A stretch of DNA of 64,000 nt from the NCBI GenBank assembly GCA_016165875.1, contig JABBOT010000016.1, positions 5,230,327 to 5,294,326 of the forward strand, read 5' to 3'. Below, in pieces: positions 12,400 to 25,800 of the stretch; position 1 is the first letter of the stretch; each line of letters begins with the position of its first letter. The translations under genes and the position numbers were made by a program. The notes beneath the pieces were generated by a model, which had not been told where the DNA came from, did not search any database, and saw only the letters and a program-made list of their open reading frames with translations. This stretch comes from Acanthopleura granulata (taxonomy: Eukaryota > Mollusca > Polyplacophora > Chitonida > Chitonidae).

Positions 12400-12676
12400 A
12401 TTTCAAATAATTGCACCCTGGCTATAATCAGCATGTACCAGACTGCTTGTTTCACAGCCAAAGGTTTATGTACAGTTTCTACATACAGGAAAGTTTCTCA
12501 ATGGCATTGTCTGCCAGCTGGTTATTTGTGGGTTACCGTCTTTGATTCAACATATCTTAGGCTTTGGACACTGTCTCGTGTGCTTAAGGTGGTTTTATGC
12601 ATTTTAGCATTTTAGATCTTGTCTTGCCGCTGATTTCATGAATTTTAACACGAGATCGCATGATCTTCTGGCGATG

Positions 12677-12862
12677 TTAAGCAGTTCAGCACAAGATCTT
12701 TTGTCCTCCGTGAGATTTGATGCATTTAAGCACAAGATCTTTTATCCTCCCTGAGATCTGATGCATTTCAGCACAAGATCTTTTGTCCTTCGTGAGATCT
12801 GATGCATTTCAGCACAAGATCGTCTGTCCTCCGTGAGATTTGATGCATTTCAGCACAAATCT
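12677..12862. repeat. Minisatellite, 41-bp unit (POLR1B 3' flank)
   Basis: About 4.5 copies of a unit containing CAGCACAAGATCTTTTGTCC and GTGAGATCTGATGCATT. Diverged pieces extend to about 13020. It lies downstream of the POLR1B stop codon, between it and the nearest AATAAA candidate at 12394-12399 on the minus strand. Confidence 0.8.
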
Positions 12863-13142
12863 CATGGCCTTCAACAATTTCATGTCACTCAGCTGATTAT
12901 AAGCTACTGAGCTGATTCTTCCACTTCAGCATGAAAATCTAGAGATCTGAGCCGTGCATGTGAAACTGCATGTACTGGTATGTCCTACAGCCCATTTTCA
13001 GTTGTTCAGCACAAGATCTCATCCCCTCCAACAGACTTTTAAAGTTTTCAGCACGAAAGTCTCAGTGTATTGCAATGAACTTCAGCAGTTTTTATGCACT
13101 CCAGCACGAGGATGCCAGCGCTTACAGCCCCGGGAAAATTTA

Positions 13143-13605
13143 CATCGTTCATGTGGAAGACTTCTCCATCCAAATCGAAGGTCACTTCCAGCAAACTTTC
13201 TCTATTTCACACGGTGACTTCACATTCATGTGGAAGATTCTCCATCCACACCAAAGGTCACTTCCAGCAAACTTTCCCTCTTTCACATGGCGACTTCACA
13301 TTCATGTGGAAGACTTCTCCATCCACACCAAAGGTCACTTCCAGCAAACTTTCCCTCTTTCACATGGCGACTTCACATTCATGTGGAAGACTTCGCCATC
13401 CCCACCACAGGTCACTTCCAGCAAACTTACACTATTTCATACGGCCACTTCACGTCACTTCAAGCAAACCTGCCCTCATTCCTGCCCCTCACTTCCAGCA
13501 AACTTTCCCTCTTTCACATGGCGACTTCACATTCATGTGGAAGACTTCTCCATCCACACCACAGGTCACTTCCAGCAAACTTACACTATTTCATACGGCG
13601 ACTTC
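13143..13605. repeat. Minisatellite, 77-78-bp unit, starting at the POLR1B stop codon
   Basis: About 5.5 copies of a unit carrying TTCATGTGGAAGACTTCTCC and GTCACTTCCAGCAAAC. The block GTCACTTCCAGC is identical to the complement of the last coding bases of POLR1B (Leu-Glu-Val-Thr region, 13607-13618), so the array appears to be seeded from the end of the coding sequence. One internal unit (about 13440-13490) is rearranged. Confidence 0.85.
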
Positions 13606-13822
13606 ATGTCACTTCCAGCTCCACTTTGACGTTCATGGCAGCCAGCTCGGCCATCAAGTATCTGAAGATGTATGGCACCGAGATCAGTTCGATGTGATCC
13701 CGCGATTCGCACACGCTACACATCCAGTGTCGCGTCATTTCGTACGATGCCACGGCCATGGAGGAGACCGGCTTCTCCATGGTAGGGGAGAGAATGCTGC
13801 TACATTTGGTACATTTATGAAC
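13604..13822 (-). CDS. POLR1B: POLR1B coding exon 31, C-terminal zinc ribbon (residues 1076-1147)
   Basis: Encodes VHKCTKC and CSVC, the two cysteine pairs of the C-terminal zinc ribbon. It then encodes [20 protein letters not shown], matching the invariant PYVFRYFVAELAAMNIK end, and a TGA stop at 13604-13606. Confidence 0.97.
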   Translation of the reverse strand, partial: VHKCTKCSSILSPTMEKPVSSMAVASYEMTRHWMCSVCESRDHIELISVPYIFRYLMAELAAMNVKVELEVT

Positions 13823-16800
13823 CTGCAACAGTCAACAGGAAACGTAGATAAGCAAAAATACAGAGATTTCAAGTTTTTACGTTACAACATCTGAGATCAG
13901 TGTCCATTTGTGACTGAACATCTTTGCCTTACAGTATGCCTAACAGTGCATTTTTACAAACAAAATTATCCATTATTTTATTACACAAAAAACTTTAACT
14001 TCACTGATTTAATTAACTAAAAATTCACTAAACCACATGTTTCTGGAAACAGAAATCCTAGATTACACACATTAAACATTGTTAAAATTCCACGTAAAAA
14101 CGTACTTTACGTTTTATTTTCAGCTTGTGCAAAAATTACGCACAATTCTTTATTTTAGAAATCCAGTTTCAGATTGGGTTATTTAAAATTAAATGAAAAA
14201 GACTAAATTAAACACAAAGCGGAAAGAGGAGACTTACACTGAAAATAATTTAAACTTAAATAACTCATTAAATATATCAACAACAAAAAGACAGACCTGT
14301 GACCTATCAGAGGAGTTCAGCAGTCGATCATGCATCAGAAAAGATGACCCGTGGGCGACCAGACCGTCGCGCTCCATCTCCCCGAAACGAATCCCACCTG
14401 CTCGCTTACGTCCCTTGACGGGCTGGTGCGTCAAATTGTCGATGGGACCGGTCGTTCGTACCTGAGGAGCAAATGAAATCGACGAAGAGTTTAAGAGATG
14501 AAAATGCCAACATAAATAAACCTTGAAGAAATATGCAGAGTAATTGTTTCCTCTTTTAAGGTAATTGTGTGAAACCCGAAAGCAATCTTATACTGTGTCT
14601 ATAAAAAAAGGAGCAAGAATGTGTAACTATTTTCAACAGTCACTAAAACTTACATGGGGGTGGGGGTTGGTGGGTGGGTGGTATGGTGACATGAGTGTTT
14701 TATATATTTTTTTATTTGATTGGTGTTTTACACTGTACTCAAGAATATTTCACTTATACAACGGCGGTCAGCATTATTGTGGGAGGAAACCGGGCAGAAG
14801 CCGGTGGAAACCCACGACCATCCGCAGGTTGCTGGCAGACCTTCCCACGTACTGATTTGGGAGTCCGTGGTCTGATATGTGAGTCAGACAGCTGATATGG
14901 GAGTCAGTGGGCTGATATGGGAGTCAGTGGGCTGATATGTGAGTCAGAGAGCTGATATGGGAGTCAGTGGGCTGATATGGGAGTCAGTGGGCTGATATGG
15001 GAGTCAGTGGGCTGATATGGGAGTCAGTGGGCAGTGGGCTGATATGGGAGTCAGTGGCCTGATATGTGAGTCAGAGAGCTGATATGGGAGTCTGTCGGCT
15101 GATAAAGACACTCGTTGGAACTTCCACAGTGTCTTAAAGGGTTTAAAACAGTGGTCAGAAACCAGTCTACGCAAGACCCCAGAATACCTGTCCCCTCCAT
15201 ACCTGAAACTTGTCTGACACCATGTGCCTAAGCCTCTGGTAGTACACAACCCCGATGAAGATGTCTGCCTCAAACTCTCGGCCGTCAATCCCTGAGTACA
15301 GACGCTCCGTGCCATAGTAATTGTAACCAGCTGCAAACAATGTGGGAATGAAAGATTATATATCGCTTAGAGAAATGCAACCTCTACAATACTGCAGCCA
15401 TGGTAACGGCAAAAACAACAAATGACACGGACATATACACATATACTGTTTAATATTTAATGTTTGTTGGATAAAATTTTATTTTCAGAAGCACATAAAA
15501 GCCTTAAAATGATATATTTTGATGCCACTATTTAAGTCTTACTGAATAGAGCTCAATCAAACTTCAATCAACTCTTAAGTGGCCCTTTAAGTTGGACGAA
15601 TCAATTCGAATCGAACACAATGTCACTTTGGGAGAAATCCAGCACTAGTACTTTGTGTTTTTTCTAACTGCCTAATCTATCATTTTCATTGGCAGTATCA
15701 GGGCTTGAAACTTGCATGTATTTGACAAAATTCAATAGCTATAAAAAAAAAGAATCAATGGAGTCTACTGGCACAGTGGGTCCAGAACACTTGAATTCCA
15801 TCTCCAATACAATGCGTCACACAAACACACAAACTCACTCACCAGCAGTCAGCATATCCCCAAAGTAATGGATGGCTGGGTTTTCTTCAGAAAACTGGAA
15901 TGGAGTAGCGTCGTGACAGAGACCGTGACATGCCCCAGATTTTCCAGCCATGCTCTCAATCATCATTCCTAAGGGGAGATAACCACGAATCAAATACAAC
16001 CAAGTGATGAATACACTTTTGATGGCGTCAGTCTTTACCATTTAGTATAATCTGAGCGAATATGTCTATAAATACAAATAATGAATAGATTTATAGTCAG
16101 CCTGAATGATTATACGAGTTACAATCAATGTGATCTGGCCATAGGAGTTTTCTCAGACCAAAGTCAGATTTAGTCTTCACTTCAAAACAGTTTACCGGGG
16201 AAAATACATGCAGTGACTGGGCTTAAGAATTTTTTTTTGGTACTAATAACTGTCTTATATCTTTTGGAGAAATACGAAAATTAGCGTTTAAGTTTAAATC
16301 TAAGTTCAGGAATAATCCCTCAAGTTAAGACTACGTCTGCTAAGTTCAAATCTAAGTTCAGGAATAATCCCTCAAGTTAAGACTAAGCTAAGTTCAAATC
16401 TAAGTTCGGGAACAATCCCGGCAAGTAAGAATAAGTTTGACACAAGTCTTAGACAGCTGGATGACCCTGGCCCCAGGTTTACATGGGCATTCGCCACACA
16501 TTGGAAACGTGACCGTTCTGGTTGTATGAAGACTGCACTTTGGACTTCTGAGACTAGCATCGAAAATGTTACCTTCAGCTGACGCTATAAAACACTTTTA
16601 TACGTCAGTTGTTCTGTCTGACAGATGATAAATCAAATTTTTGACATCTTATACGTTAATACTGCCAAGCCATGTTTTATCTCGGGCCGTTCCGTTAACA
16701 AGGGGATAAGTGCAAGACGAGACAAAACCAGACACTGCAAAACTGCGCTTGTCTAATAAAACACAGGCAACATCCTTCAGTTATCTTTTCCTTAAACAGC

Positions 16801-19800
16801 CGAAGATATCGGAGAGAGCTACAATTTTATCATTTTCATAATCGGATCACTTTTCATAAGTGATTCAGATTAAAGACTTACCAATTGTCATTCTGGATGG
16901 GAATCCGTGAGGGTTGAAAATAATGTCTGGTACCATCCCGGACTCCGTGAAAGGCATGTTCTCTACTGGCCACTTCATGCTGAAACATTAATATACATGT
17001 AGTTGAAACCCAAACTACAGCAAAACCAGCCAGAGCTGGATTTGACCTCTCGACCTCAATGGTCAAGGGCTTGATATCAAAACGGTGGTATTTTTGACCA
17101 CTCCACCCAATAAATGTACAGGTGAGCTTGCAGCAATGTTCCTGTTATACGCAGGTGCTTAACCAGAAAATAAATTGATTGACAGATTGATTGGTTGATC
17201 AGACATATTAATCAACTAGTTGACCCACCTGCAGATTCCCTTCTGACCATGCCGGCTAGCAAACTTGTCTCCTATGATTGGGTTTCTCTGCGGTGTGAAA
17301 GACAATAACGAAAGCACTACAGGATTACGAAGTAAATGCTCTCCAAAATCAATGTAAAGCCAGAATGGTGGCGGCTCACAATAAGCCATTTTTGCATCCA
17401 GTCAAAAATTTTCAACTTCATTTAAGATGTCAGTTTTGGGCCCTAGAAATAAAAAATTTTCACCACCCCATAAATGTTATTTTAAGACATACGCGTCAAA
17501 ATTTCAACTTTGAAATTTATGTACACACAGAATAACAATACCAATAATTTCAGTACCATAACAAGTCATTGTAATTGTAATAATTATACATGTGTCTGGT
17601 AGTGTTATTCAATTAGGTATACGACACTGCTGTTGTACCAGTTATAAGATATGATTCCCCTTGTAGAGGGCCAGATTTGTTTCCCTTTGTAGGGGGCCAC
17701 ATTTGCTTCCCTCTGTAGAGGACTGGAGATTACAAACTCGATACAACTACAACACAAATGACCAAAAATCTCTCCTCACTGGCATCCGTAGCACGACACA
17801 GACTTTCTGTAGCTCTGTTGTCCCCGAGTCGTTCCCCAGGATCTTGATCTGTTCGACGTAAGCTGGTTCTTGATGCTTGTACTTCACCACCCGACACTCT
17901 CCTGTCTGTATGTTAATGTAGCTACAAACACATTGAATGACTAAATGACACATGTGATAATTAATCTGAATGCAGTATTCATTTAATTGGTGTTTTGCTG
18001 GCAGGCCTTCCCACATGCAACTGGAGAGGAAGCTAACCAGAGCTGGACTTTAACAGCAAACAGACTGACTCAGTGAATCCGGTGTGATAAATTTAACGGC
18101 CGTATTTCTTTCTCTATTTATTCATTTCACTGGTGTTTGATGCCACAAGCCCATAAGTCGTTTTCAAGGTGATAACAAACATGAGCAAGCTCTACACAGG
18201 CAACAGTGGGACTGAACCTACGTATTTTGGCAAGCATCTTAACTACTCAGGGTTGGTTAGCATGCTAGCACAGTGTAATGACCCAGAAGCCTCCCACCAA
18301 TGCGGTTGCAGTGAGTCTAATTCTACCTCATGCTGGCTTCCTCTCCGGACGTACGTGGGAAGGTCTGCCAGCAACCAGCGGATGGTTGAGAGTTTCCACC
18401 AGGGTCTGTCCAGTTTCCTCTCACCATAACGCTGGTCGTGTAAGTGAAACATTCTTGAGTACGGCGTAAAACACAAATGAAATAAATAAACAGCTACTGA
18501 GCCACGATCCACACCCGTGTGCTGGTGGAGAGTTAGCAGCCTGCTAGTCGCAACCATCAGCCTACGCTGGTGATGTCATGTCTAAGAACTAGATTCCCAT
18601 AATGCTCTCACTACACGTGGGACATTTAAGACAATAAACATTCAACATCGCTCTTGAGGTCATATGTGACGTTCATTAAGGCCACTTTGCCAATACAGTG
18701 TGAATATCTGCACGCCACATGTGGGAAATTTCATAAGTAGTTTGATTGCCAAAGTTCACTGGTTTATGCCAGGCACTGGTTTCCTCCACCGTAAACATGA
18801 TACCGTATAAGTGATAAAATTCTGTGGATGTCTTTAAGCAACAATTAAATAAATAAATAAATAAATGAACACTGTTCATTGTTTACCTGTAATAAGGATC
18901 TCCTTGTTCCAGGTACATGCCTACCGGAGGCAAACCATCCTCATTAAGCCTGTCTGAAGCCTTCTCACCTGGTTTACAGCCTGAAACAAATTTTACCACA
19001 ATTCATTATCACATATTCATTCATTCATTTATTTATTTATTTGATATTCTCCTCATGCCACCTGTCGGCCTCCTGATACTCTGACATGGATATCACAGCC
19101 ATTCCTCCTGCAAGGCCGCTTCCAGTTGGGCCATATCATGTCCAGGTGGATCCCTTGCTTGCACACAATGACCAATCATCTTCAGGAGAGTTGAGACTGG
19201 GGCTCATTGCAAGCCAAGAAATCAGGAGGCTGACAGGTGGTATGAGGAGAAGGGTTCAGACAAAGGGTCACACGGTTCACAACCAATCACATTTTACACT
19301 CTTTTGATACAGACGACCATGTGTAAAAAATCGTCACAGAGAAAAGCGGGAAGGGTATGGGGGAGGGGGCTTAATAAAGTTCTTTGTGTATACATGTATT
19401 TCAACATTATACAATATATATACAAACAAGCTTGGTTGCAGTTACTAAGGGGGACTGACAGAACAAAATCAGTTCAAATTTCAAAACTACTAGACCCTAA
19501 ACTAAAAAATGCAATAACTAGTGTGTTAAATTAACAACTCAATTTGACGTTTTGGCATTATATATTTCGAACGTTTTGAGTTAAAAATCACGCTTTAGAC
19601 CTGGTCCTAGAAATGTACTGGCTTTTAACTTTAGAAGACTTGACAAAACTGTATTAAGGTAGTCATCCTCTCACAGTATGTTATGAAGAAAATTACTAGA
19701 GGACTCCTGGAGAGTACACAAGACAAAACCCTTTATCTGTCTGGATTAACAAGAAGAATTTTATCTTGTGGCATTGATTTTGTTAAAAAAGAGTAAGGCA

Positions 19801-22800
19801 ACTCACATAAAAAAAAAAATCTGTATACATACCAAACACCAAGCTGACCTTCCCCTTCAGGTCTATAAACTGTGAACAAAAATATCCAAAACAATGATTA
19901 TCAAATAACAGACACGTCAAAATTGATGTAGGTTAGGAAAATGAATATCATTAAATTTTATTCTTGGTGGTGAAAGTTAAATTTTTTTTCAACAAGACAT
20001 CTGCGTACCTTCCAAACAAACCTCAGAACACCTTCAAAGAGTCAACAGAATTGTCAGATTCAAGAAAACTGGGCAGCTTTGTCATGGATGAAATTTTCGG
20101 TCATTTAGAGGTAATTTATCAATACAAAATATTTTATGCAAATTTATGCATAATATACAAATACACTCTGAAGCACTAGAAGGTTGGTGGTAATAAGATT
20201 CCATTAGCTAGAACTCATTCAAAGGTTTACTGTTTAAAAAAAATAGGAATCGGTTAGGTGGTTGTAGTTTTCTAGCGAAGTGAATGAAGATCGTCCTTGT
20301 ATTAACCGCTTTTTCGTTTCAAAATAATTTATCTATTTATTTGATTGGGTGTTTTGAAAGCTGTACTAAAGAATATCTCATTGATACACCACGAACCACC
20401 ATGTAACCCCACATCATCAGCAGGTTGCTGGTAGACCTTCCAATCTACGCCGGGGGAGGTGGAATCATCAAAAGTAAACTGAATAATTGCTGGCAGACCT
20501 TCCCATCTACGCCGGGGGAGGTGGAATCATCAAAAGTAAATTGAATAATTGCTGGCAGACCTTCCCATCTACGTCAGGGGAGGTGGAATCATCAAAAGTA
20601 AATTGAACAATTGGTGGCAGACCCCCCCATCTACGTCAGGGGAGGTGGAATCATCAAAAGTAAATTGAACAATTGCTGGCAGACCTTCCCATCTACGCCG
20701 GGGGAGGTGGAATCATCAAAAGTAAATTGAATAATTGCTGGCAGACCTTCCCATCTACGCCGGGGGAGGTGGAATCATCAAAAGTAAACTGAATAATTGC
20801 TGGCAGACCTTCCCATCTACGCCGGGGGAGGTGGAATCATCAAAAGTAAATTGAATAATTGCTGGCAGACCTTCCCATCTACGTCAGGGGAGGTGGAATC
20901 ATCAAAAGTAAATTGAACAATTGGTGGCAGACCCCCCCATCTACGTCAGGGGAGGTGGAATCATCAAAAGTAAATTGAATAATTGCTGGCAGACCTTCCC
21001 ATCTACGCCGGGGGAGGTGGAATCATCAAAAGTAAATTGAATAATTGCTGGCAGACCTTCCCATCTACGCCGGGGGAGGTGGAATCATCAAAAGTAAACT
21101 GAATAATTGCTGGCAGACCTTCCCATCTACGCCGGGGGAGGTGGAATCATCAAAAGTAAATTGAATAATTGCTGGCAGACCTTCCCATCTACGCCGGGGG
21201 AGGTGGAATCATCAAAAGTAAACTGAATAATTGCTGGCAGACCTTCCCATCTACGTCAGGGGAGGTGGAATCATCAAAAGTAAATTGAATAATTGCTGGC
21301 AGACCTTCCCGTCTATGGTGTTTATTTATTAAGGAAATTTAGAAGCCGCATAGCTCACCTCTGACTTGTAGACGACTCCGTGTCCAAATCCCCTCTCATA
21401 GGACGCCTTATTCAGGCACATGGCGTCCTCCATGTCGTAACCCTGAGGAACAGAAAATGGGCAAATATTAAACTAGATGCACAGCTATAAACTACATGTA
21501 TGCTGAGTGCCGACAAACCACATGTGGCCAAGACAATAAGGCCTTTGGAAGCTCCATCCTAATTATCTTTAAAAAAGATGCATTTCCTGAATGAAAATGA
21601 CAGTGATCAAAACAAGAATAACTCTGCAAAGTTAAGAAATTAATAGAAAGAAGTTCAAAATGTGATCAGATTCTGTACACAATGAGTAGAACGTGCATAG
21701 CAAATTCAGAAGTTCTCAAATCTCAAATGCTTTTTGAAAAAGCCTGACCTTAACTGATGCACATGGCCACAGACGCAAATTGAGATATTGCATCTGCATT
21801 CGCAAGGGTACAAAAAATAAAAAAACGAGGAAACATGGCCACAGACAAGAATTACAGTCTTCATGAGTTTCTACTTTAACAGTTAGCTCCCCTTGAAAAA
21901 GTGGCGAACTAGTGACCTTGACAGGAAATTTAGTGCTTTCTTCTATTGCTTATTTTACTTATTTATTTGATAGGTGTCTTGCGCTGTACCGAAGTATATT
22001 CCTCTTACACGTCAACAGCTAGCATTATGGTGGGAGGAAACCCGGCAGAGCCTGGGTGAAACCCATCAGCCATAGATGTGAACACTGCTTCACCAGAACG
22101 AGTCAGCTACATACAGTTCACCTTCTCCACATGAAAACAGCAACAACAATGAATAAGTGATAAACGATCGATTCTTGTATTCTGGATTTTCGACGTTCAA
22201 CACAGACTTCTTACCGTGTATGAGATGACAGCTACAATGGCGTTGGTTCCTAGAGGATAGTTATCTACTTTGTATTGATCATAGATGATTGGTCGAACCA
22301 GAGGGGTTTGGGGAAAGAGAATCCTGTAGAGCTTGTTGTCTGAGCGGTGAGCAAAGGCATGAAGAGGTGTACCCATCGTTTGTTTACCCATCTGAAACCA
22401 AACATGTCACATCTGTTAGAAGTGCTGTTGTCTGAGAGGTGAGCAAAGGCATGAAGAGGTGTACCCATCGTTTGTTTACCCATCTGAAACCAAACATGTC
22501 ACATCTGTTAGAAGTACTGTTGTCTGAGTGGTGAGCAAAGGCATGAAGAGGTGTACCCATCGTTTGTTTACCCATCTGAAACCAAACATGTCACATCTGT
22601 TAGAAGTGCTGTTGTCTGAGTGGTGAGTGAAGGCATGAAGAGGTGTACCCATCGTTTGTTTACCCATCTGAAACCAAACATGTCACATCTGTTAGAAGTA
22701 CTGTTGTCTGAGAGGTGAGCAAAGGCATGAAGAGGTGTACCCATCGTTTGTTTACCCATCTGAAACCAAACATGTCACATCTGTTAGAAGTACTGTTGTC

Positions 22801-25800
22801 TGAGCGGTGAGCGAAGGCATGAAGAGGTGTACCCATTGTTTGTTTACCCATCTGAAACCAAACATGTCACATTGGTTTAAAGTAAGTGCTGTTGTCTGAG
22901 AAGTGAGCAAAGGCATGAAGAGGTGTACCCATCTGTTAGAAGTAGTGTTGTCTGAGAGGTGAGCAAAGGCTGAAGAGGTGTACCCATCGTTTGTTTACCC
23001 ATCTGACATCAAACATGTCACATTGGTTCAAAGTAAGTGCTGTTGTCTGAGCGGTGAGTGAAGGCATGAAGAGGTGTACCCATCGTTTGTTTACCCATCT
23101 GAAATGAAACATGTCACATTGGTTTAAAGTAAGTGCTGTTGTCTGAGCGGTGAGTGAAGGCATGAAGAGGTGTATCCATCGTTTGTTTACCCATCTGACA
23201 CCAAACATGTCACATCGGTAGAAGTAAGTGCTGTTGTCTGAGCGGTGAGTGAAGGCATGAAGAGGTGTACCCATCGTTTGTTTACCCATGTTATATCTGT
23301 TAGAAGTAAGTGCTGTTGTCTGAGTGGTGAGTGAAGGCATGAACAGATGTACGCATCGTTTGTTTACCCATCTGAAACCAAATGTCACATCCGTTTGAAA
23401 TAGGTACTGGTTCCACTTTCCCTACAACGCCGTAAATCAGTTCTTTTCTGTTCCCATTTGTTTGTCCATATAAAATGAAAACATTACGCAGCATGTATGT
23501 ACTGGACCAATGTTTTGAAAAGAAACATGTGCAATAAATTCTGGTCATACTGACACTTGTTTGAACAACAGGTTCTTTAAATACCCATGAAAAGACATCT
23601 GCTTCTAAAGCTGTCAGTTTGAAAACTATATTACCATCCAGAATTATCCAATTATCTACATGCGTACATCTGAGTGATTAGTCACAAATACAGGTCACAG
23701 CTGGCCAATGTACCAGTCAAGCTTGACACATACCTGGCACTGGTACATATTCCTGGGACTTTGGTTGAAGTCAGAGAAAGGTGTAAAACTGGCGACAACA
23801 CTCAGCATGCTTTGCTCATTGAGCTCCTGGTGAGTTGTTACCTGAAGGAGACAAGAGAGCAGTGAAACTCAATTCAGATATAAATCATTTTGATTGTTTT
23901 TTGTTTTCATTTTTGTTCAAGGTCATACCCAAAACTGGAGTGCCTTGGGTAAAACCAACGTAATTTGGCCAGTCACTGACAAACTTCCCCATGTGTGATA
24001 TAGATATATATGCATGTATACACCATGTCGGTGGTAAATAATTGGTCTTCAACAAACACTGCAAATGGTCACACAAGTGTTATTGACTGCTTTAGTGTCA
24101 CTAACGCCTGAAAGTAAGGGGTATCTATAACTGCATTGTCAAAGGCTGGGTTTGAACTCACACCTCATGCATCCTGGAGAATGTATATATATATTTATTT
24201 GATTGGCGTTTTATGCCATACTCAAGAACATTTCACGTAAGCTACGGCTGCCAGCAATACGGTGGGAGGAAACCCAAGGGAAACCCACAAAAGTCTGCAG
24301 TTAGTTGGCAGACCTTCTCAGGTACGGCCGGAGAGGAAGCCAGCATGAGCTGGACTTGAACTCACAGCAAAGGAATCAGTGATAGGTTCCTGGGTAATTG
24401 CCTCCTCCGGGCAATGGAAGCCCATTCCATGAAGTCCGAAATCTGTAAAATCTGGTGAAAGTTGAAAAAGTAGGGCGACGTTTCTCACGAATTCATGATC
24501 TGTAATTGTCAGAATAGTTGTTGGAAAGTGTGTGAAATGTCTGACAGGCGCAATACCAAGGTGCCCCCCCCACCAGCCCACGCAATACCAAGGTGCCCCC
24601 CCACCAGCCCACGCAATACCAAGGTGCCCCCCCAGCCCACGCAATACCAAGGTGCCCCCCCAGCCCACGCAATACCAAGGTGCCCCCCCAGCCCACCACG
24701 CCAATACCAGCCCGCGCCCCCCCGCAATACCAAGGTACCCCCCAGCCCGCGCAATACCAAGGTGCCCCCCAGCCCGCGCAATACCAAGGTGCCCCACCAA
24801 GGTGCCCCCCAGCCCGCGCAATACCAAGGTGCCCCCCAGCAGCCAGCCCGCAATACCCCCAGCGCCCCCCCAGCCAGCCAGCAATACCAAGGTGCCCCCA
24901 GAGTACCCCCCAATGCCAGCCAGCAATACCAAGGTGCCCCCCAGCCCCCCAGCGCAATACCAAGGTGCCCCCCAGCCCACGCAATACCAAGGTGCCCCCC
25001 CAGCCCACGCAATACCAAGGTGCCCCCCACCCCCAGCCCACCCAATACCAAGGTGCCCCCCCACCCCCAGCCCACCCAATACCAAGGTGCCCCCCCCCCA
25101 GCCCACCCAATTCATTCAAACTAAAAAACAAACAACTGGAATAATGCCACTCTAACAGTTGAAATTTGTGATCAGACTTGACAGAATTACTTTATATTTG
25201 ACTGGTGTTTTACGCTGCACTATGGTGGGTGGAAGCCTTCGACCATCCGCAGGTTGCTGGCAGACCTCTCCATGTACGACCGGAGAGGACACCAATGGGA
25301 GCTAGGCTTGAGCTCGGGTTATTATGCTGTTAGAGCACTCCCCTCCCTCCCTTCCGGCCACTGAGACCCCCTTTGTCAGAATTACAATCCCAAATCTTAG
25401 GACACAGGTCCATAAATGTGCCTTTGGTGAAAATGGTCAAGTTACATAATATTAAAACAAAAAATTATTTGAGTCAAGTAAATTTGTTCCAATAAAACAT
25501 ATATGGACATTAGGGGGTCTCACCCATTTCTCCAAAGGGGGGTTTCCAAAATTCTCAGGCACCTATTTTCTTACGATAACCCCCTACAAAATGTGAAATG
25601 CTTACCCCGATTTCCATCTCTTCTGGAACAATGGCTATGTTCATGTAGACTTGCTCAAACGAGCCAATCATCTCCACCTTATTAAGCGCCAGGTTCATCA
25701 CGGGCCGCATCATTCGCGCTAATCCGGTGAAGATGTACAGTCCTGGGTACTGACTGGCCACTTTGGTTTTGGGGACAAGACAGATTTCTATCAGTGGTGG

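Larger units (their letters stand above)
2986..12640. other. Intergenic or 5' flanking region with no recognised exon
   Basis: This lies upstream of the zinc-finger gene and downstream of POLR1B, both on the minus strand. I see only repeats in it: a SINE-like element at 3560-3880, SINE A at 5239-5369 and 10203-10418, a long inverted repeat at 5437-6445, a family D repeat at 8927-9232 and an inverted-repeat element at 10427-11155. Non-coding 5' exons of the zinc-finger gene could lie here, but I cannot identify them. Short open frames show no family match. Confidence 0.5.

Noticed and set aside
13604..13828. Alternative start Met at 13828 for a small zinc-ribbon protein
   Set aside because: The Met and Gln lie in the intron; the reading frame enters from exon 30 at the CAG acceptor 13823-13825.
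20424..21318. Regularly spaced repeats that could suggest a CRISPR array
   Set aside because: The whole 62-bp unit repeats without unique spacers, in an intron of a eukaryotic gene.
24318..25155. Long open frames on both strands (up to 265 residues) of Gly/Trp/Pro-rich sequence
   Set aside because: They are readings of the C-rich minisatellite in intron 19 of POLR1B; all six frames stay open because the unit lacks stops.
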